The position numbers were made by a program, and so were the translations under genes. The notes under the pieces were generated by a model, which was not told where the DNA came from, searched no databases, and saw only the letters and a list, made by a program, of their open reading frames with translations. From Salipiger abyssi (GTDB lineage Bacteria > Pseudomonadota > Alphaproteobacteria > Rhodobacterales > Rhodobacteraceae), in the NCBI RefSeq assembly GCF_001975705.1, contig NZ_CP015093.1, positions 3,418,501 through 3,482,500 on the forward strand: a stretch of DNA of 64,000 nucleotides, in the 5' to 3' direction. Position 1 is the stretch's first letter. Every line of letters begins with the position of its first letter. Of the stretch, positions 1 through 12,515 are shown piece after piece.

Positions 1-229
1 CGCGGCGGCCAAAGCGCTGCATGAAGGCCGAGACCGGCGTCGCCGCCAGCATCGAGCCCAGCACGATCATCGAGATCGGCAGCGTGGCGAAACAGGGATT
101 TCCGGCAAGCGACTGCCCCGCCAGCCCGCCGATGGTGAAGATCATCGGCATCTGCGCGCCGAGAAGGGCCTGCGCGGCCACCAGCACGGTGACGTTGCGT
201 TTGGCGCGGGAGTCTTGAACGGTATCCAT
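1..229 (-). CDS. MFS transporter, N-terminal part (runs off the left edge)
   Basis: The minus strand is open from an ATG at 229 to the window edge and gives the first 76 residues of a hydrophobic protein. Residues about 13-35 and 48-69 look like two membrane helices. They are followed by MQRFGRR, which resembles the conserved loop after helix 2 of major facilitator transporters (G-x3-D-R-x-G-R-R). The substrate cannot be told from this piece. The gene is divergent from the cobK-like gene, with 87 bases between the starts. Confidence 0.7.
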   Translation of the reverse strand, partial: MDTVQDSRAKRNVTVLVAAQALLGAQMPMIFTIGGLAGQSLAGNPCFATLPISMIVLGSMLAATPVSAFMQRFGRR

Positions 230-316
230 GGAGGCAAGCCGTAGGATGCGGCGCGACCTATCGCAAGGGGGGAATATGTTTGGCAGCGCACAGTCAGGGC
301 GGCTAAGAGGGAGAGG

Positions 317-1045
317 ATGAAGGATTTTCACGCCTCTGTTCTGATCGTCGGCGGCTCTGCCGAGGCCCGCGCGCTGGCCATGCGCCTGCCGGGCTGCGCC
401 GTGCGGCTTTCCGCGCCCGAGCGGCTGCCGCGCGCCTGGCCGGTGCCGGTGAGCCACGGGCCGGTGACGCGCGATTGGCTGGCGGCGCAGGGCGTCGGCG
501 CGGTGATCGAGGCGGCGCATCCCTGCGATGACGACACCGCCTTTGCCACCGCGCGCGCCTGCGCCGCGCTGGGGCTGCCGCATCTGCAACTGGTGCGCCC
601 GGAATGGCGCCCCGGGCGCGGCGACCGCTGGGTGATGTTGCGCCATGCCGGCGAGGCGGCGGCCTGCGTGCCGCGCGGCGCCACGGTGCTGGCCTCGCTG
701 GGGCGCGGGCGGCTGGCCGGGCTGCGCAATCTCGACGGCTTTGTCTATGCCCGGACCCTGTCGCCGGCGATGGGCGGATTTCCGCTGCGGCGCGGACGCT
801 TTCTGCCGGGGCGGGGGCCGTTCACGCCGCGCGGCGAGGCGGCGCTGATCCGGCGGCTGGGAATCGGCTGGCTGATTCCCCACAATGCGGGCGGTGCCGG
901 CGGCTGGCCAAAGCTCGCCGCCGCGCGGGCGCTGGGGCTGCCGGTGGCGATGCTGGCACGCCCGCGCCGCCCGGACGGCGCGCGGGTCGAAACGGTGCGC
1001 GAGGCAATGGACTGGGCGGGGCGATGGCTGAGATTGGACGCATAA
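317..1045 (+). CDS. cobK: Precorrin-6A reductase family protein (CobK/CbiJ type)
   Basis: This 242-residue protein has the N-terminal nucleotide-binding pattern LIVGGSAEARALA and the internal VIEAAHPCDDDTA, both close to the CobK/CbiJ pattern (hGGTxEAR, then DATHPFA). Family members use NAD(P)H to reduce precorrin-6A in the corrin ring pathway of cobalamin synthesis. Length is normal for the family. No other cobalamin gene lies nearby, so the pathway role is inferred from family alone. AGAGGGAGAGG stands just before the ATG. The 3' end overlaps the next gene by 22 bases, suggesting an operon with the glycosylase and esterase. Confidence 0.72.
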   Translation: MKDFHASVLIVGGSAEARALAMRLPGCAVRLSAPERLPRAWPVPVSHGPVTRDWLAAQGVGAVIEAAHPCDDDTAFATARACAALGLPHLQLVRPEWRPGRGDRWVMLRHAGEAAACVPRGATVLASLGRGRLAGLRNLDGFVYARTLSPAMGGFPLRRGRFLPGRGPFTPRGEAALIRRLGIGWLIPHNAGGAGGWPKLAAARALGLPVAMLARPRRPDGARVETVREAMDWAGRWLRLDA

Positions 1046-1659
1046 TCGAGGGCGACGCCTGCGTCGCCGAGGGCGCGAGCTGGCTCGCCGAGGCCGAGCC
1101 GCGCTTTGCCCGGGCGCTGGAGCGCACAGGCCCGCTGCCGCTGCGCCTGCGCCCGGACGGGTTCGGGCAGCTTCTCTCGGCCATTGTCAGCCAGCAGGTC
1201 AGCGTCGCCTCGGCCCGGGCGATCTGGGCCAAGCTGGAGGCGTCGGGCATGACCACGCCCGACGCGATCCTTGCGACCGACGAGGAGAGGCTGCGCGCGC
1301 TCGGTCTCTCGCGGCAGAAGGCCGGCTATGCCCGCGCGCTGGCCGAGGCCGGCATCGACTTCGACGCGCTGCGCCGCGCGCCCACGGGCGAGGTCGTCGA
1401 GACGCTGGTCGCGGTGAAGGGCATCGGCATCTGGACCGCCGAGATCTATGCCATGTTCTCGCTCGGCCGCGCCGATGTCTTCGCGCCCGGCGATCTGGCC
1501 TTGCAGGAATCCGCCCGGCTGCTCTTCGATCTGCCGGAGCGGCCGAAGGAGCGCGCGCTGCGCCAGATGGCCGAGGCCTGGAGCCCCTGGAGATCGGTTG
1601 CGGCACGGGCGCTCTGGGCCTACTACCATGTGGCGAAACAGCGAGAGGGGATCGTATGA
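1024..1659 (+). CDS. DNA-3-methyladenine glycosylase, AlkA/HhH-GPD family
   Basis: A 211-residue base-excision repair glycosylase expected to remove alkylated purines from DNA. Near residues 130-165 it has the helix-hairpin-helix LVAVKGIGIWTAEIYAMF, followed by FAPGDLAL; the Asp of GDL (about residue 157) fits the catalytic Asp of HhH-GPD enzymes. The early SAIVSQQVS also matches the family. It lacks the extra N-terminal domain of E. coli AlkA, so it is the short form. The frame is open well upstream, but the ATG at 1024 is the only start that gives a family-length protein. It overlaps the previous gene by 22 bases and the next by four (ATGA). Confidence 0.85.
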   Translation: MAEIGRIIEGDACVAEGASWLAEAEPRFARALERTGPLPLRLRPDGFGQLLSAIVSQQVSVASARAIWAKLEASGMTTPDAILATDEERLRALGLSRQKAGYARALAEAGIDFDALRRAPTGEVVETLVAVKGIGIWTAEIYAMFSLGRADVFAPGDLALQESARLLFDLPERPKERALRQMAEAWSPWRSVAARALWAYYHVAKQREGIV

Positions 1660-2321
1660 CCCGCGTTCTGCAAACCGGCCGCAAGGAGCCCGTCTCGGGC
1701 GAGAAACGCTCCTGCGTGGTCTTTCTGCACGGCTATGGCGCCAACGGGGCCGATCTTCTGGGGCTGGCCGAGCCGCTGGGCGAACATCTGCCCGACACGC
1801 TCTTTGTGGCGCCCGACGCGCCCGAGAGCTGCGCCGGCGCGCCCTTCGGCTATCAGTGGTTCCCGATCCCCTGGCTCGACGGCTCGTCCGAGGAGGAGCA
1901 GGAATCCGGGATGGCGCGCGCGGTGGAGGATCTCGACGCCTTTCTCGACGCACTGATGGTCGACGAGGATCTGCTGCCCGAGCAGGTGGCGCTGGTCGGG
2001 TTCTCGCAGGGCACGATGATGGCGCTGCATGTGGCGCCGCGCCGCGAGGACGAGGTTGCCGGCGTGGTGGGATTTTCCGGGCGCCTGTTGCAGCCCGAGC
2101 TGCTGGCCGACGAGGTGGTGAGCCGCCCTCCTGTGCTGCTGGTGCATGGCGATGCCGACGATGTGGTGCCGCCGCAATCGCTGCCCGACGCGGCGGAGGC
2201 CTTGCAGGAAGCGGGCTGGAAAGAGGTCTATGCCCATATCATGAAGGGCACCGGCCACGGCATCGCGCCCGACGGGTTGTCGGTGGCGCTGGCCTTCTTG
2301 CGGGACAAGTGCGGGTTCTGA
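1656..2321 (+). CDS. Alpha/beta-hydrolase fold carboxylesterase (phospholipase/carboxylesterase family)
   Basis: A 221-residue serine esterase of the small carboxylesterase family (YpfH/Est type). It has the early HGYGANGADL oxyanion region, the nucleophile elbow GFSQG (Ser117), an acid residue in HGDADDVV (Asp166 or Asp168) and the catalytic His201 in TGHGIAP. No signal peptide is seen, so it should be cytoplasmic. The natural substrate is unknown. The ATGA overlap with the glycosylase gene suggests translational coupling. It ends 6 bases before a dispersed hairpin and converges on mnmA. Confidence 0.85.
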   Translation: MTRVLQTGRKEPVSGEKRSCVVFLHGYGANGADLLGLAEPLGEHLPDTLFVAPDAPESCAGAPFGYQWFPIPWLDGSSEEEQESGMARAVEDLDAFLDALMVDEDLLPEQVALVGFSQGTMMALHVAPRREDEVAGVVGFSGRLLQPELLADEVVSRPPVLLVHGDADDVVPPQSLPDAAEALQEAGWKEVYAHIMKGTGHGIAPDGLSVALAFLRDKCGF

Positions 2322-2327
2322 AGGGCC

Positions 2328-2350
2328 GGTGGGCAGAGTGCCCACCCTAC
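2328..2350 (-). repeat. Dispersed 3'-end hairpin, copy 1
   Basis: A perfect 8-base inverted repeat (GGTGGGCA, 2-3 base spacer, TGCCCACC) followed by CTAC. It starts 6 bases after the esterase stop. Orientation is given by the GTAGGG end, which here reads on the minus strand. The same unit recurs at 2566, 18120, 40361 and 45300, and in weaker form at 47041. Confidence 0.85.
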
Positions 2351-2565
2351 GGCGGAGCATTGCCTGGCGCGGAACAAGGCCGAGGGCCGCCGCGCCATCG
2401 CCATGCCGAAAAGGCATGCCTTTGGCATGACCCGTTCGGGCGGGCTGGCGATTTGGTGACGTCAGCGCAGCGTGTCGAGGTCTTTCGAACTTGGCCGGGA
2501 TAAATCGAGTAGCTCAGAGGTGAGGTCGCCAACCCACGAGCCGGCGACGGCACGGCTCACCGGAT
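2351..2565. other. Intergenic segment bounded by two inverted hairpin copies
   Basis: No gene is seen between the convergent esterase and mnmA genes. The 215 bases lie between two copies of the dispersed hairpin in opposite orientation, an arrangement like a REP/BIME doublet or a very small MITE-like unit. Inside is a separate stem CATGCC/GGCATG with a GAAAA loop at 2402-2418. Confidence 0.5.
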
Positions 2566-2588
2566 GTAGGGTGGGCAATCTGCCCACC
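2566..2588 (+). repeat. Dispersed 3'-end hairpin, copy 2
   Basis: GTAGGGTGGGCA, a short spacer and TGCCCACC. It lies 18 bases beyond the mnmA stop, and on the mnmA transcript it reads in the same sense as copy 1 does on the esterase transcript. Copies 1 and 2 face each other as an inverted pair. Confidence 0.85.
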
Positions 2589-2606
2589 ACTCCCGTCAAC
2601 CGCCGC

Positions 2607-3749
2607 TCAATACCCCCGCCAGATCCAGCCGCCGCCAAAGATGCGGCTGCCGTTCGGGTCGTAGAACACGCAGGCCTGGCCCGGGCTCACGCCTTCCTCG
2701 GCGACGATCAGCTCGACCTCCGCCTCGGTCTCCGAGATCGGCCGGATCACCGCCTCGCGCGGCGGGCGGGTCGAGCGGACCTTGACCGAGAGCGGCCATT
2801 CCGCCTGCGAGGTGAAGGGCGCGTCGCCCAGCCAGTTGATCTCGCGCACCGGCACCTTGCGGGTCGCCAGCATCTCTTTCGGGCCCACCACCACGCGCTT
2901 GTTGTCGACATCGAGCTTGACTACATAGAGCGGCTCGCTCAGCCCGCCGATGCCGAGCCCGCGGCGCTGGCCGATGGTGTAATGGATGACGCCCCGGTGC
3001 TCGCCCAGAACACGCCCGTCCGCATGCACGATCTCGCCCGGCTCGGCGGCGCCCGGACGCAGCTTTTCGATCACCGACGCATAGTTGCCGTCGGGGACAA
3101 AGCAGATGTCCTGGCTGTCGGGCTTGTCGGCCACGCTCAGCCCGTACTTCGCCGCCAGCGCCCGCGTCTCGGCCTTGCTCTTCAGATGGCCCAGCGGGAA
3201 GCGCAGAAAATCGAGCTGCTCCGGCGTGGTGGAGAACAGGAAATAGCTCTGGTCGCGATTGGCGTCCGCCGCCGAATGCAGCTCGGCGCCGTGATCGCCC
3301 AGCATGCGCTGGATGTAATGGCCCGTCGCCATGCAGTCGGCGTCGAGATCCTTGGCGGTGCCCAGCAGATCCTTGAACTTCACCCGCTCGTTGCAGCGGA
3401 TGCAGGGCACCGGCGTGGCGCCGCCGAGATAGCTCTCGGCGAACTCGTCGATCACCGCGTCGCGGAAGATGTTCTCGTAATCCAGCACGTAATGCGGAAA
3501 GCCCATCTGCTCGGCCACACGGCGCGCGTCGTGAATGTCGATCCCGGCGCAGCAGGCGCCTTTCTTGGCTAGCGCCGCGCCGTGATCGTAGAGCTGGAGC
3601 GTCACGCCCACCACGTCATAGCCTTCCTCGGCCAGCATCGCCGCCACGACCGAGCTGTCGACGCCGCCCGACATGGCGACGACCACGCGCGTCTCCGACG
3701 GCGGTTTCGGCAGGCCGAGCGAGTTCAGAGTCTGGGCGTCGAGGGGCAT
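2607..3749 (-). CDS. mnmA: tRNA-specific 2-thiouridylase MnmA
   Basis: A 380-residue enzyme that puts sulfur on C2 of the wobble uridine (U34) of tRNA-Lys, -Glu and -Gln. The ATP-pyrophosphatase P-loop SGGVDSS is at residues 27-33. The pair of catalytic cysteines fits the Cys of [11 protein letters not shown] and the later Cys of [10 protein letters not shown]. The C-terminal beta-barrel that follows is typical. The frame is open to 3803, but the ATG at 3749 follows AGGAGAG at good spacing and gives the usual N terminus. A TusA-like protein that could feed it sulfur is encoded at 40395, in a separate transcript. Confidence 0.96.
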   Translation of the reverse strand: MPLDAQTLNSLGLPKPPSETRVVVAMSGGVDSSVVAAMLAEEGYDVVGVTLQLYDHGAALAKKGACCAGIDIHDARRVAEQMGFPHYVLDYENIFRDAVIDEFAESYLGGATPVPCIRCNERVKFKDLLGTAKDLDADCMATGHYIQRMLGDHGAELHSAADANRDQSYFLFSTTPEQLDFLRFPLGHLKSKAETRALAAKYGLSVADKPDSQDICFVPDGNYASVIEKLRPGAAEPGEIVHADGRVLGEHRGVIHYTIGQRRGLGIGGLSEPLYVVKLDVDNKRVVVGPKEMLATRKVPVREINWLGDAPFTSQAEWPLSVKVRSTRPPREAVIRPISETEAEVELIVAEEGVSPGQACVFYDPNGSRIFGGGWIWRGY

Positions 3750-3875
3750 TGGTCTCTCCTGGGGAATACCGCCGGAATATAGGAAAATGCGAAGCACTCT
3801 CAAGGGGCGGTTTTAGACAGCGTTAAATCGTGCGCGGTCAAATACGTCTCAGCCGGAACGACTGGGACAAGAACA

Positions 3876-4175
3876 ATGTATTTGAAGAAAATCGACGGGC
3901 CGCGCGCGGTGACCCTCCCGGACGGCACAATCATGACCCGCGCCGACCTGCCGCCGCCGGAAACCCGCCGCTGGGTGGCCTCGCGCAAGGCCGCGGTGGT
4001 CAGGGCGGTGCGCTACGGGCTGTTATCTGAAAAACAGGCGCTGGATCGCTACGGCCTCAGCTCCGAGGAGCTGAGCGAATGGATGCGCGCGGTGGCCTGC
4101 CATGGCGAGGAGGCGCTGAAGGCGACGCTGGTGCAGCGGTTCCGCGCGCCGGGGCAGGGCGTGACCGAAGGTTAA
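3876..4175 (+). CDS. sciP: SciP-like CtrA inhibitor (DUF1153)
   Basis: A 99-residue protein with the DUF1153 signature GPRAVTLPDGTIMTRADLPP and the helix-turn-helix-like region RRWVASRKAAVVRAVRYGLL. In Caulobacter the homologue SciP binds DNA-bound CtrA and blocks RNA polymerase recruitment, so it restrains CtrA-dependent genes in the cell cycle. The setting supports the name: ctrA itself starts 115 bases downstream on the same strand. No strong ribosome-binding site precedes the ATG. Function here is inferred from family and position. Confidence 0.85.
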   Translation: MYLKKIDGPRAVTLPDGTIMTRADLPPPETRRWVASRKAAVVRAVRYGLLSEKQALDRYGLSSEELSEWMRAVACHGEEALKATLVQRFRAPGQGVTEG

Positions 4176-4205
4176 CTTCCGATGAAAGCAACCTGCGATT
4201 GAAAT

Positions 4206-4241
4206 GACTCCGCGTTTGTCTACAGTAAAGAAGCATTAACC
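4206..4241 (+). promoter_or_regulatory. ctrA upstream region with a GANTC site and a CtrA half-site
   Basis: The gap before ctrA holds GACTC at 4206-4210, a CcrM methylation site (GANTC), and TTAACC at 4236-4241, a half-site of the CtrA consensus. In Caulobacter, ctrA promoters are controlled both by GANTC methylation and by CtrA itself. Each motif is short enough to occur by chance in a gap of this length. Confidence 0.4.
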
Positions 4242-4290
4242 TATTTCCGACAGGGTCGGCATAAGGGACAGAACAAGCGGAGAACAGCTT

Positions 4291-5007
4291 ATGCGCATCC
4301 TTCTGGTGGAAGACGACCCGACCACATCGAAAAGCATCGAGCTGATGCTGACGCATGCCAATCTCAATGTTTATGCCACCGACCTCGGCGAAGAAGGCAT
4401 AGATCTCGCGAGGTTATACGATTACGACCTGATCCTTCTCGATCTCAACCTGCCCGATATTCATGGCCATGAGGTGCTGCGCCAGCTGCGCTTGTCACGG
4501 ATCAACACGCCGATCCTGATCCTCTCGGGTGCCGACGATACCGAGAACAAAATCAAGGGCTTCGGCTTCGGCGCCGACGATTACCTCACGAAACCCTTCC
4601 ATCGTGACGAGCTGGTGGCGCGCATTCACGCGATCATCCGCCGCTCCAAAGGCCATTCGCAATCGGTGATCCGCACCGGGAAAATCTCGGTCAATCTCGA
4701 TGCCAAAACCGTGGAAGTGGGCGGAAAGCCGGTGCATCTGACCGGCAAGGAATATCAGATGCTCGAACTGCTAAGTCTGCGCAAAGGCACGACTTTGACA
4801 AAGGAAATGTTCCTCAATCATCTTTATGGCGGCATGGATGAGCCGGAATTGAAAATCATCGACGTGTTTATCTGCAAATTGCGGAAAAAACTTTCCGAAG
4901 CGACGGGCGACGAAAATTACATCGAGACGGTCTGGGGGCGCGGCTATGTGCTGCGCGATCCGGAGCCGCGCTCGGACGAGCCGCCCGCCATCGCCGCCAA
5001 CGGCTGA
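4291..5007 (+). CDS. ctrA: Cell-cycle response regulator CtrA
   Basis: A 238-residue OmpR/PhoB-type response regulator. The receiver domain (residues 1-115) has the acidic pair EDD near residues 7-9, phosphoacceptor Asp51 in LLDLNLPD and the conserved Lys in LTKPF. The winged-helix DNA-binding domain contains KEYQMLELL and a C-terminal WGRGYVL. Sequence and the neighbouring sciP identify it as CtrA, the master regulator that in Rhodobacterales controls motility and gene-transfer-agent functions rather than replication. Base composition is slightly less GC-rich than neighbours, as often seen for ctrA. Confidence 0.95.
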   Translation: MRILLVEDDPTTSKSIELMLTHANLNVYATDLGEEGIDLARLYDYDLILLDLNLPDIHGHEVLRQLRLSRINTPILILSGADDTENKIKGFGFGADDYLTKPFHRDELVARIHAIIRRSKGHSQSVIRTGKISVNLDAKTVEVGGKPVHLTGKEYQMLELLSLRKGTTLTKEMFLNHLYGGMDEPELKIIDVFICKLRKKLSEATGDENYIETVWGRGYVLRDPEPRSDEPPAIAANG

Positions 5008-5059
5008 GCGGCTGGACGCCGCCGCCCCCGCGCCCTATCACTTGCGCCAGATGGCGTGA

Positions 5060-9423
<4,364 letters not shown>

Positions 9424-9462
9424 CCGCGCGCACCTCTGCTGAAACCTGTTTTGTTCTCAAAT

Positions 9463-9477
9463 GTTCTCAAAAAGTTC
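9463..9477 (+). promoter_or_regulatory. LexA (SOS) box, GTTC-N7-GTTC
   Basis: GTTCTCAAAAAGTTC is an exact match to the alphaproteobacterial LexA operator, two GTTC half-sites seven bases apart. A further GTTC lies at 9453 and an inverted GAAC at 9501. The site sits 40 bases after recG and 63 bases before the ATG of the small membrane protein at 9541, where an operator would be expected. Confidence 0.75.
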
Positions 9478-9540
9478 TTTACAGATCGTAAAAGACATGA
9501 GAACAAAAGGGTAACAAAACGCCAGACAGGGAATGCCACC

Positions 9541-9660
9541 ATGATCGACACGCTTCGCAAGGTTCTGACCCGCGCCGAATCCACCCTTCTTCAGGATATG
9601 ATCGGCGGCGTGTCTTTGGTGGTCATTCTTCTGGGGGCGTTGCACCTGCCCAGCTTCTGA
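9541..9660 (+). CDS. 39-residue single-pass membrane protein, probably SOS-induced
   Basis: The product begins MIDTLRKVLTRAEST with a basic amphipathic stretch, then has one hydrophobic segment (about residues 20-37, MIGGVSLVVILLGALHL). The frame is open 90 bases further upstream, but that part overlaps the LexA box and lacks coding character, so the ATG at 9541 is preferred. Nothing is known from the sequence about its function. By analogy, Caulobacter SidA is a LexA-controlled small inner-membrane protein that blocks division; no sequence identity to it is claimed. A strong terminator follows at 9811. Confidence 0.65.
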   Translation: MIDTLRKVLTRAESTLLQDMIGGVSLVVILLGALHLPSF

Positions 9661-9810
9661 AAGGTTTTTCGTTTCTGCCTGCGGTCTTTTCCCGGACCGG
9701 TCCCGCATCACTGTCCCGATGCAAGGCGACTGTCCCCGCTGATGTGCCCCCGGCCTGCCTGAAACCCGGCGGCACGCACCGGTCCGTTTCCCCAAAAAGA
9801 CACGCTACTC

Positions 9811-9846
9811 GCCGCCGCCTCCTCCCCCGGAGCGCGGCGGCTTTTT
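9811..9846 (+). terminator. Rho-independent terminator after the small SOS gene
   Basis: The stem GCCGCCGC / GCGGCGGC, with a C-rich loop, is followed by TTTTT on the plus strand. It closes the transcript that contains the 39-residue membrane protein, about 150 bases after its stop, and lies just before the convergent receptor gene. Confidence 0.75.
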
Positions 9847-9861
9847 CTTGTGGGGCGGTGT

Positions 9862-11295
9862 TCAGAACCGGTAGGCGAGCCGCAAGCCGCCCCAGTGCTT
9901 GCCGCGCACGGTGATCGGGGCGGAGAGATCCTTCATCATGACGAAATTGCCGCCGCCCATGTCGCGGCGATAGACCTGAAGCAGGAAGGGTCTGGTGTTG
10001 CGCCCGGCCTTGAGCCCGACCCGGTCGTCAAAGATCCGGCGGTTGCGGCTATTGGCGGCGTTCCAGACCGGATCGCTGCCCTGGGGCTGGGAGAATTTGC
10101 GGTTATGCGTCGGCAGATAGCCGTTCCGGTCGACCGCGGCGCAGAACACGATGCGCGGATCCTGCGACAGCACCGGCTCCTGGATCGGCGGCAGCAGCGT
10201 GTCGGTGAGCGACGTGAAAGCGGTCAGCATCTGCTGCGGATCGGTGCCCGGCACCGGCTTGTAATCGCTGTCGAAAAGCGCCGCGCCCGAGATCCGGCCC
10301 GCCTCCAGCGCCGCCTCGAAGCTTTGCGAGACGCGGAGCGCCAGCTCCTTGACCTGCGTAATCATCGCCGCATCCTCGCCGGTGCCGCCGATGGCCACCG
10401 CATGTTGCAGGATCGCCTCTGACCCGTCGACCAGCCGCTCGCAGCGGCGCGACGCCTCGTCGACCCCGCGCGTCACCTCGCCGACGGAGCCTTGCAGCCC
10501 GGCGACGGTGGGGCGCAGCTCCTCCACGGCGCTGCTCGCGCGGTCCATATCCATGGCGATGCGGGCGGTGGCGCTTTGCAGCGTGCCCATGCGCTCGCGG
10601 ATTTCCGATAAGGCGGCATCGGCGGCCTCGGCGCCCGAAAGCACGGTCTCCGCCTCCTGCGAGGTGTGCAGCGCACCGGAGTTCAGCGCCTCGATCCAGT
10701 CGGACATGCGCGCCACGGTGGCGGATATCGCCTGCACCGCCGCGCCGGTCTGCTGGCTGAGCTCGTTGATCGCCTCGGCGACGATGGCAAAGCCGCGCCC
10801 GGCATCGCCGGCGCGCGCCGCCTCGATCTTGGCATTGACGGCGAGGATGTTCACCTGGCTGGCGATGGAGGCGATCTGACCGTTGGAGGTTTTCACCGCG
10901 CCCAGCATCTCCTCCACCGCGTCGTTTTCCGCATGCACCGATTTCACCCAGCGCGCCAGTTCGCGCGCGGCGGTGCCGGAACGCGCCAGCGTACCGATGG
11001 AGGCCTCGACCTGCGCGCTGGCCTCCTCGGCGCCCTGCGCCACGTCGCGGATATCGGCGGAGACGCGGGCATTGGCGGCGGCGACATTCTCTGTCGCCTT
11101 GCCGACCTCTGTCAGGGTGGAGAGCTGGCTGCGGCTGCGCGCGTCGAGCGCCTGGAGAAAGCCCGAGATATCGACAACCTCGCGCCCGAGCGCGGTGGCG
11201 CCCCGGGTCAGGCTGGTCAGTTCCCGCGCCGCGCCCGGCGCGCCAAGTGAGGGATCGTGTTGCATGCTGGCCCTGCGCTGTTGCAGCACCGGCAT
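9862..11295 (-). CDS. Soluble methyl-accepting chemotaxis-type receptor with C-terminal sensor region
   Basis: A 477-residue protein with no transmembrane segment. The N-terminal half is a long helical MCP signalling domain; its hairpin tip region is [22 protein letters not shown], close to the canonical NxLALNAAIEAARAGExGRGF pattern. Residues from about 330 form a separate domain with [24 protein letters not shown] and a Trp-Gly near the end, found C-terminally in several cytoplasmic receptors. Start: the frame opens at a TTG at 11304, but ATG 11295 has GAGG 11 bases upstream. No che or flagellar gene is in the window, so the pathway is unknown. Confidence 0.8.
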   Translation of the reverse strand: MPVLQQRRASMQHDPSLGAPGAARELTSLTRGATALGREVVDISGFLQALDARSRSQLSTLTEVGKATENVAAANARVSADIRDVAQGAEEASAQVEASIGTLARSGTAARELARWVKSVHAENDAVEEMLGAVKTSNGQIASIASQVNILAVNAKIEAARAGDAGRGFAIVAEAINELSQQTGAAVQAISATVARMSDWIEALNSGALHTSQEAETVLSGAEAADAALSEIRERMGTLQSATARIAMDMDRASSAVEELRPTVAGLQGSVGEVTRGVDEASRRCERLVDGSEAILQHAVAIGGTGEDAAMITQVKELALRVSQSFEAALEAGRISGAALFDSDYKPVPGTDPQQMLTAFTSLTDTLLPPIQEPVLSQDPRIVFCAAVDRNGYLPTHNRKFSQPQGSDPVWNAANSRNRRIFDDRVGLKAGRNTRPFLLQVYRRDMGGGNFVMMKDLSAPITVRGKHWGGLRLAYRF

Positions 11296-11319
11296 AAACC
11301 GCAAAACCTCAATATGAGC

Positions 11320-11772
11320 TTAAGCGCTCTGCGCCTCGCGCGCCTGTTCCGCCGCCTCGCTGGCGGCGTCGAGCGCCAGCAGGATCGAGGCGTGACGGTT
11401 CTTGTAGGCCTGTGCCGGGCGCAGCACCTCGAGCCCGTCGAAGGGCGCGGGCGGGGTGGGGCCGTCTTCCTTCAGCATGGCGCGCAGCGCGTCGCGCGCC
11501 GCAACGATCTCTTCAGGGGTGCAGCCGACAATCGCCGCGCCCACCACCGAGGCGGAGGCCTGACCCAGCGCGCAGGCCTTCACGTCCTGCGCGTAATCGG
11601 CGACCTTGCCGTCCTGCATGCGCAGATCCACGGTGACCGTCGATCCGCAAAGCGGCGAGCGCTTCTTGACGCTGGCATCGGGCGCCTCCAGCCGGCCTGT
11701 GCGCGGGATATCGGCGGCCAGTGCGAGGATGCGCTGGGAGTATAGCTTTATCAGGTCGGTCTCGGCGGACAT
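11320..11772 (-). CDS. IscU/SufU-like iron-sulfur cluster scaffold protein
   Basis: A 150-residue protein of the NifU N-terminal family, which assembles Fe-S clusters. Cysteines at residue 42 (SPLCGS) and 68 (KACALGQASAS) match the first two cluster ligands of IscU. At the usual third ligand position the segment reads KNRHASILLA, with Ala129 in place of Cys; an extra Cys84 lies in VGCTPEE. The start at 11772 follows AAGGGAAAG. It is divergent from hisI with 69 bases between starts. A scaffold or carrier role in Fe-S assembly is likely, but the missing ligand makes the mechanism uncertain. Confidence 0.8.
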   Translation of the reverse strand: MSAETDLIKLYSQRILALAADIPRTGRLEAPDASVKKRSPLCGSTVTVDLRMQDGKVADYAQDVKACALGQASASVVGAAIVGCTPEEIVAARDALRAMLKEDGPTPPAPFDGLEVLRPAQAYKNRHASILLALDAASEAAEQAREAQSA

Positions 11773-11841
11773 GGCTTTCCCTTTCGGATCGTCTCCCATA
11801 GATAGGGGGCGTTTTCGCGACTGCAAAAGGGTTTTTGCGCA

Positions 11842-12201
11842 ATGAGCTTCGATCCCGCCACTTTGGTCTATGATGCGAACGGCCTCATCCCCTGCATCGC
11901 GCAGGCGGCGGAGACCGGCGAGGTGCTGATGATGGCCTGGATGAATGCCGAGTCGGTGGCAAAGACGCTGGAGACCGGGCGGGTGACCTACTGGTCGCGC
12001 TCGCGCAAATCCTTCTGGATTAAGGGCGAAAGCTCGGGCCATGTGCAGGAGCTGGTCGAGCTGCGGGTGGATTGCGACCGCGATTGCCTGCTGGCGCTGG
12101 TGAACCAGACCGGGCCGGCCTGTCACACCAACCGGCGCTCGTGTTTCTACACGGCGCTGCGCGAGGGCGACGAGGTCGAGATCATGACGCCGATGGCATA
12201 G
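11842..12201 (+). CDS. hisI: Phosphoribosyl-AMP cyclohydrolase HisI
   Basis: A 119-residue enzyme of histidine biosynthesis that opens the purine ring of phosphoribosyl-AMP. The metal-binding DCDRDC and the later [10 protein letters not shown] are the family signature. It is the stand-alone form, not fused to HisE, as is normal in alphaproteobacteria. It is isolated from other his genes and shares its upstream region with the IscU-like gene. Confidence 0.96.
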   Translation: MSFDPATLVYDANGLIPCIAQAAETGEVLMMAWMNAESVAKTLETGRVTYWSRSRKSFWIKGESSGHVQELVELRVDCDRDCLLALVNQTGPACHTNRRSCFYTALREGDEVEIMTPMA

Positions 12202-12277
12202 GCCTCACGGCTGCGCGAGGGGCGGAACGCCATCGCGCGCGGGCGCGTTTCCTCCGGAGAAACCCGGGAGGTTTACC

Positions 12278-12496
12278 ATGCCTATCATGCGACTTTCATC
12301 CGCCGTTCTCATCCTCGGCCTGGCGATCGTGGCGGTCTATCCGCTGCTCGGCCCGGCCTTCGGCACCGCGCCGGTGGACGCGACACAGGTTGCCGATGCA
12401 CCCTGGTGGCTGATGCCCGTGGGCTATTTCGCGGCCTTTATCGGCGCGGCGGGGCTGTTCATCGGCTGGGCGCGGAAAAAGGAAAAAAATCGCTGA
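12278..12496 (+). CDS. 72-residue two-helix membrane protein, unknown function
   Basis: The product has two hydrophobic segments, about residues 7-28 and 44-65, then a charged tail RKKEKNR. GGGAGG stands 8 bases before the ATG, which supports translation. No motif is recognised. It lies alone between hisI and the convergent gluQ. The charged tail suggests its C terminus is on the cytoplasmic side. Confidence 0.7.
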   Translation: MPIMRLSSAVLILGLAIVAVYPLLGPAFGTAPVDATQVADAPWWLMPVGYFAAFIGAAGLFIGWARKKEKNR

Positions 12497-12515
12497 ACGT
12501 GAGCGCCCGCGCCGG

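Noticed and set aside
230..316. Cobalamin riboswitch before the cobK-like gene
   Set aside because: The 87-base gap is too short and shows no B12-box sequence.
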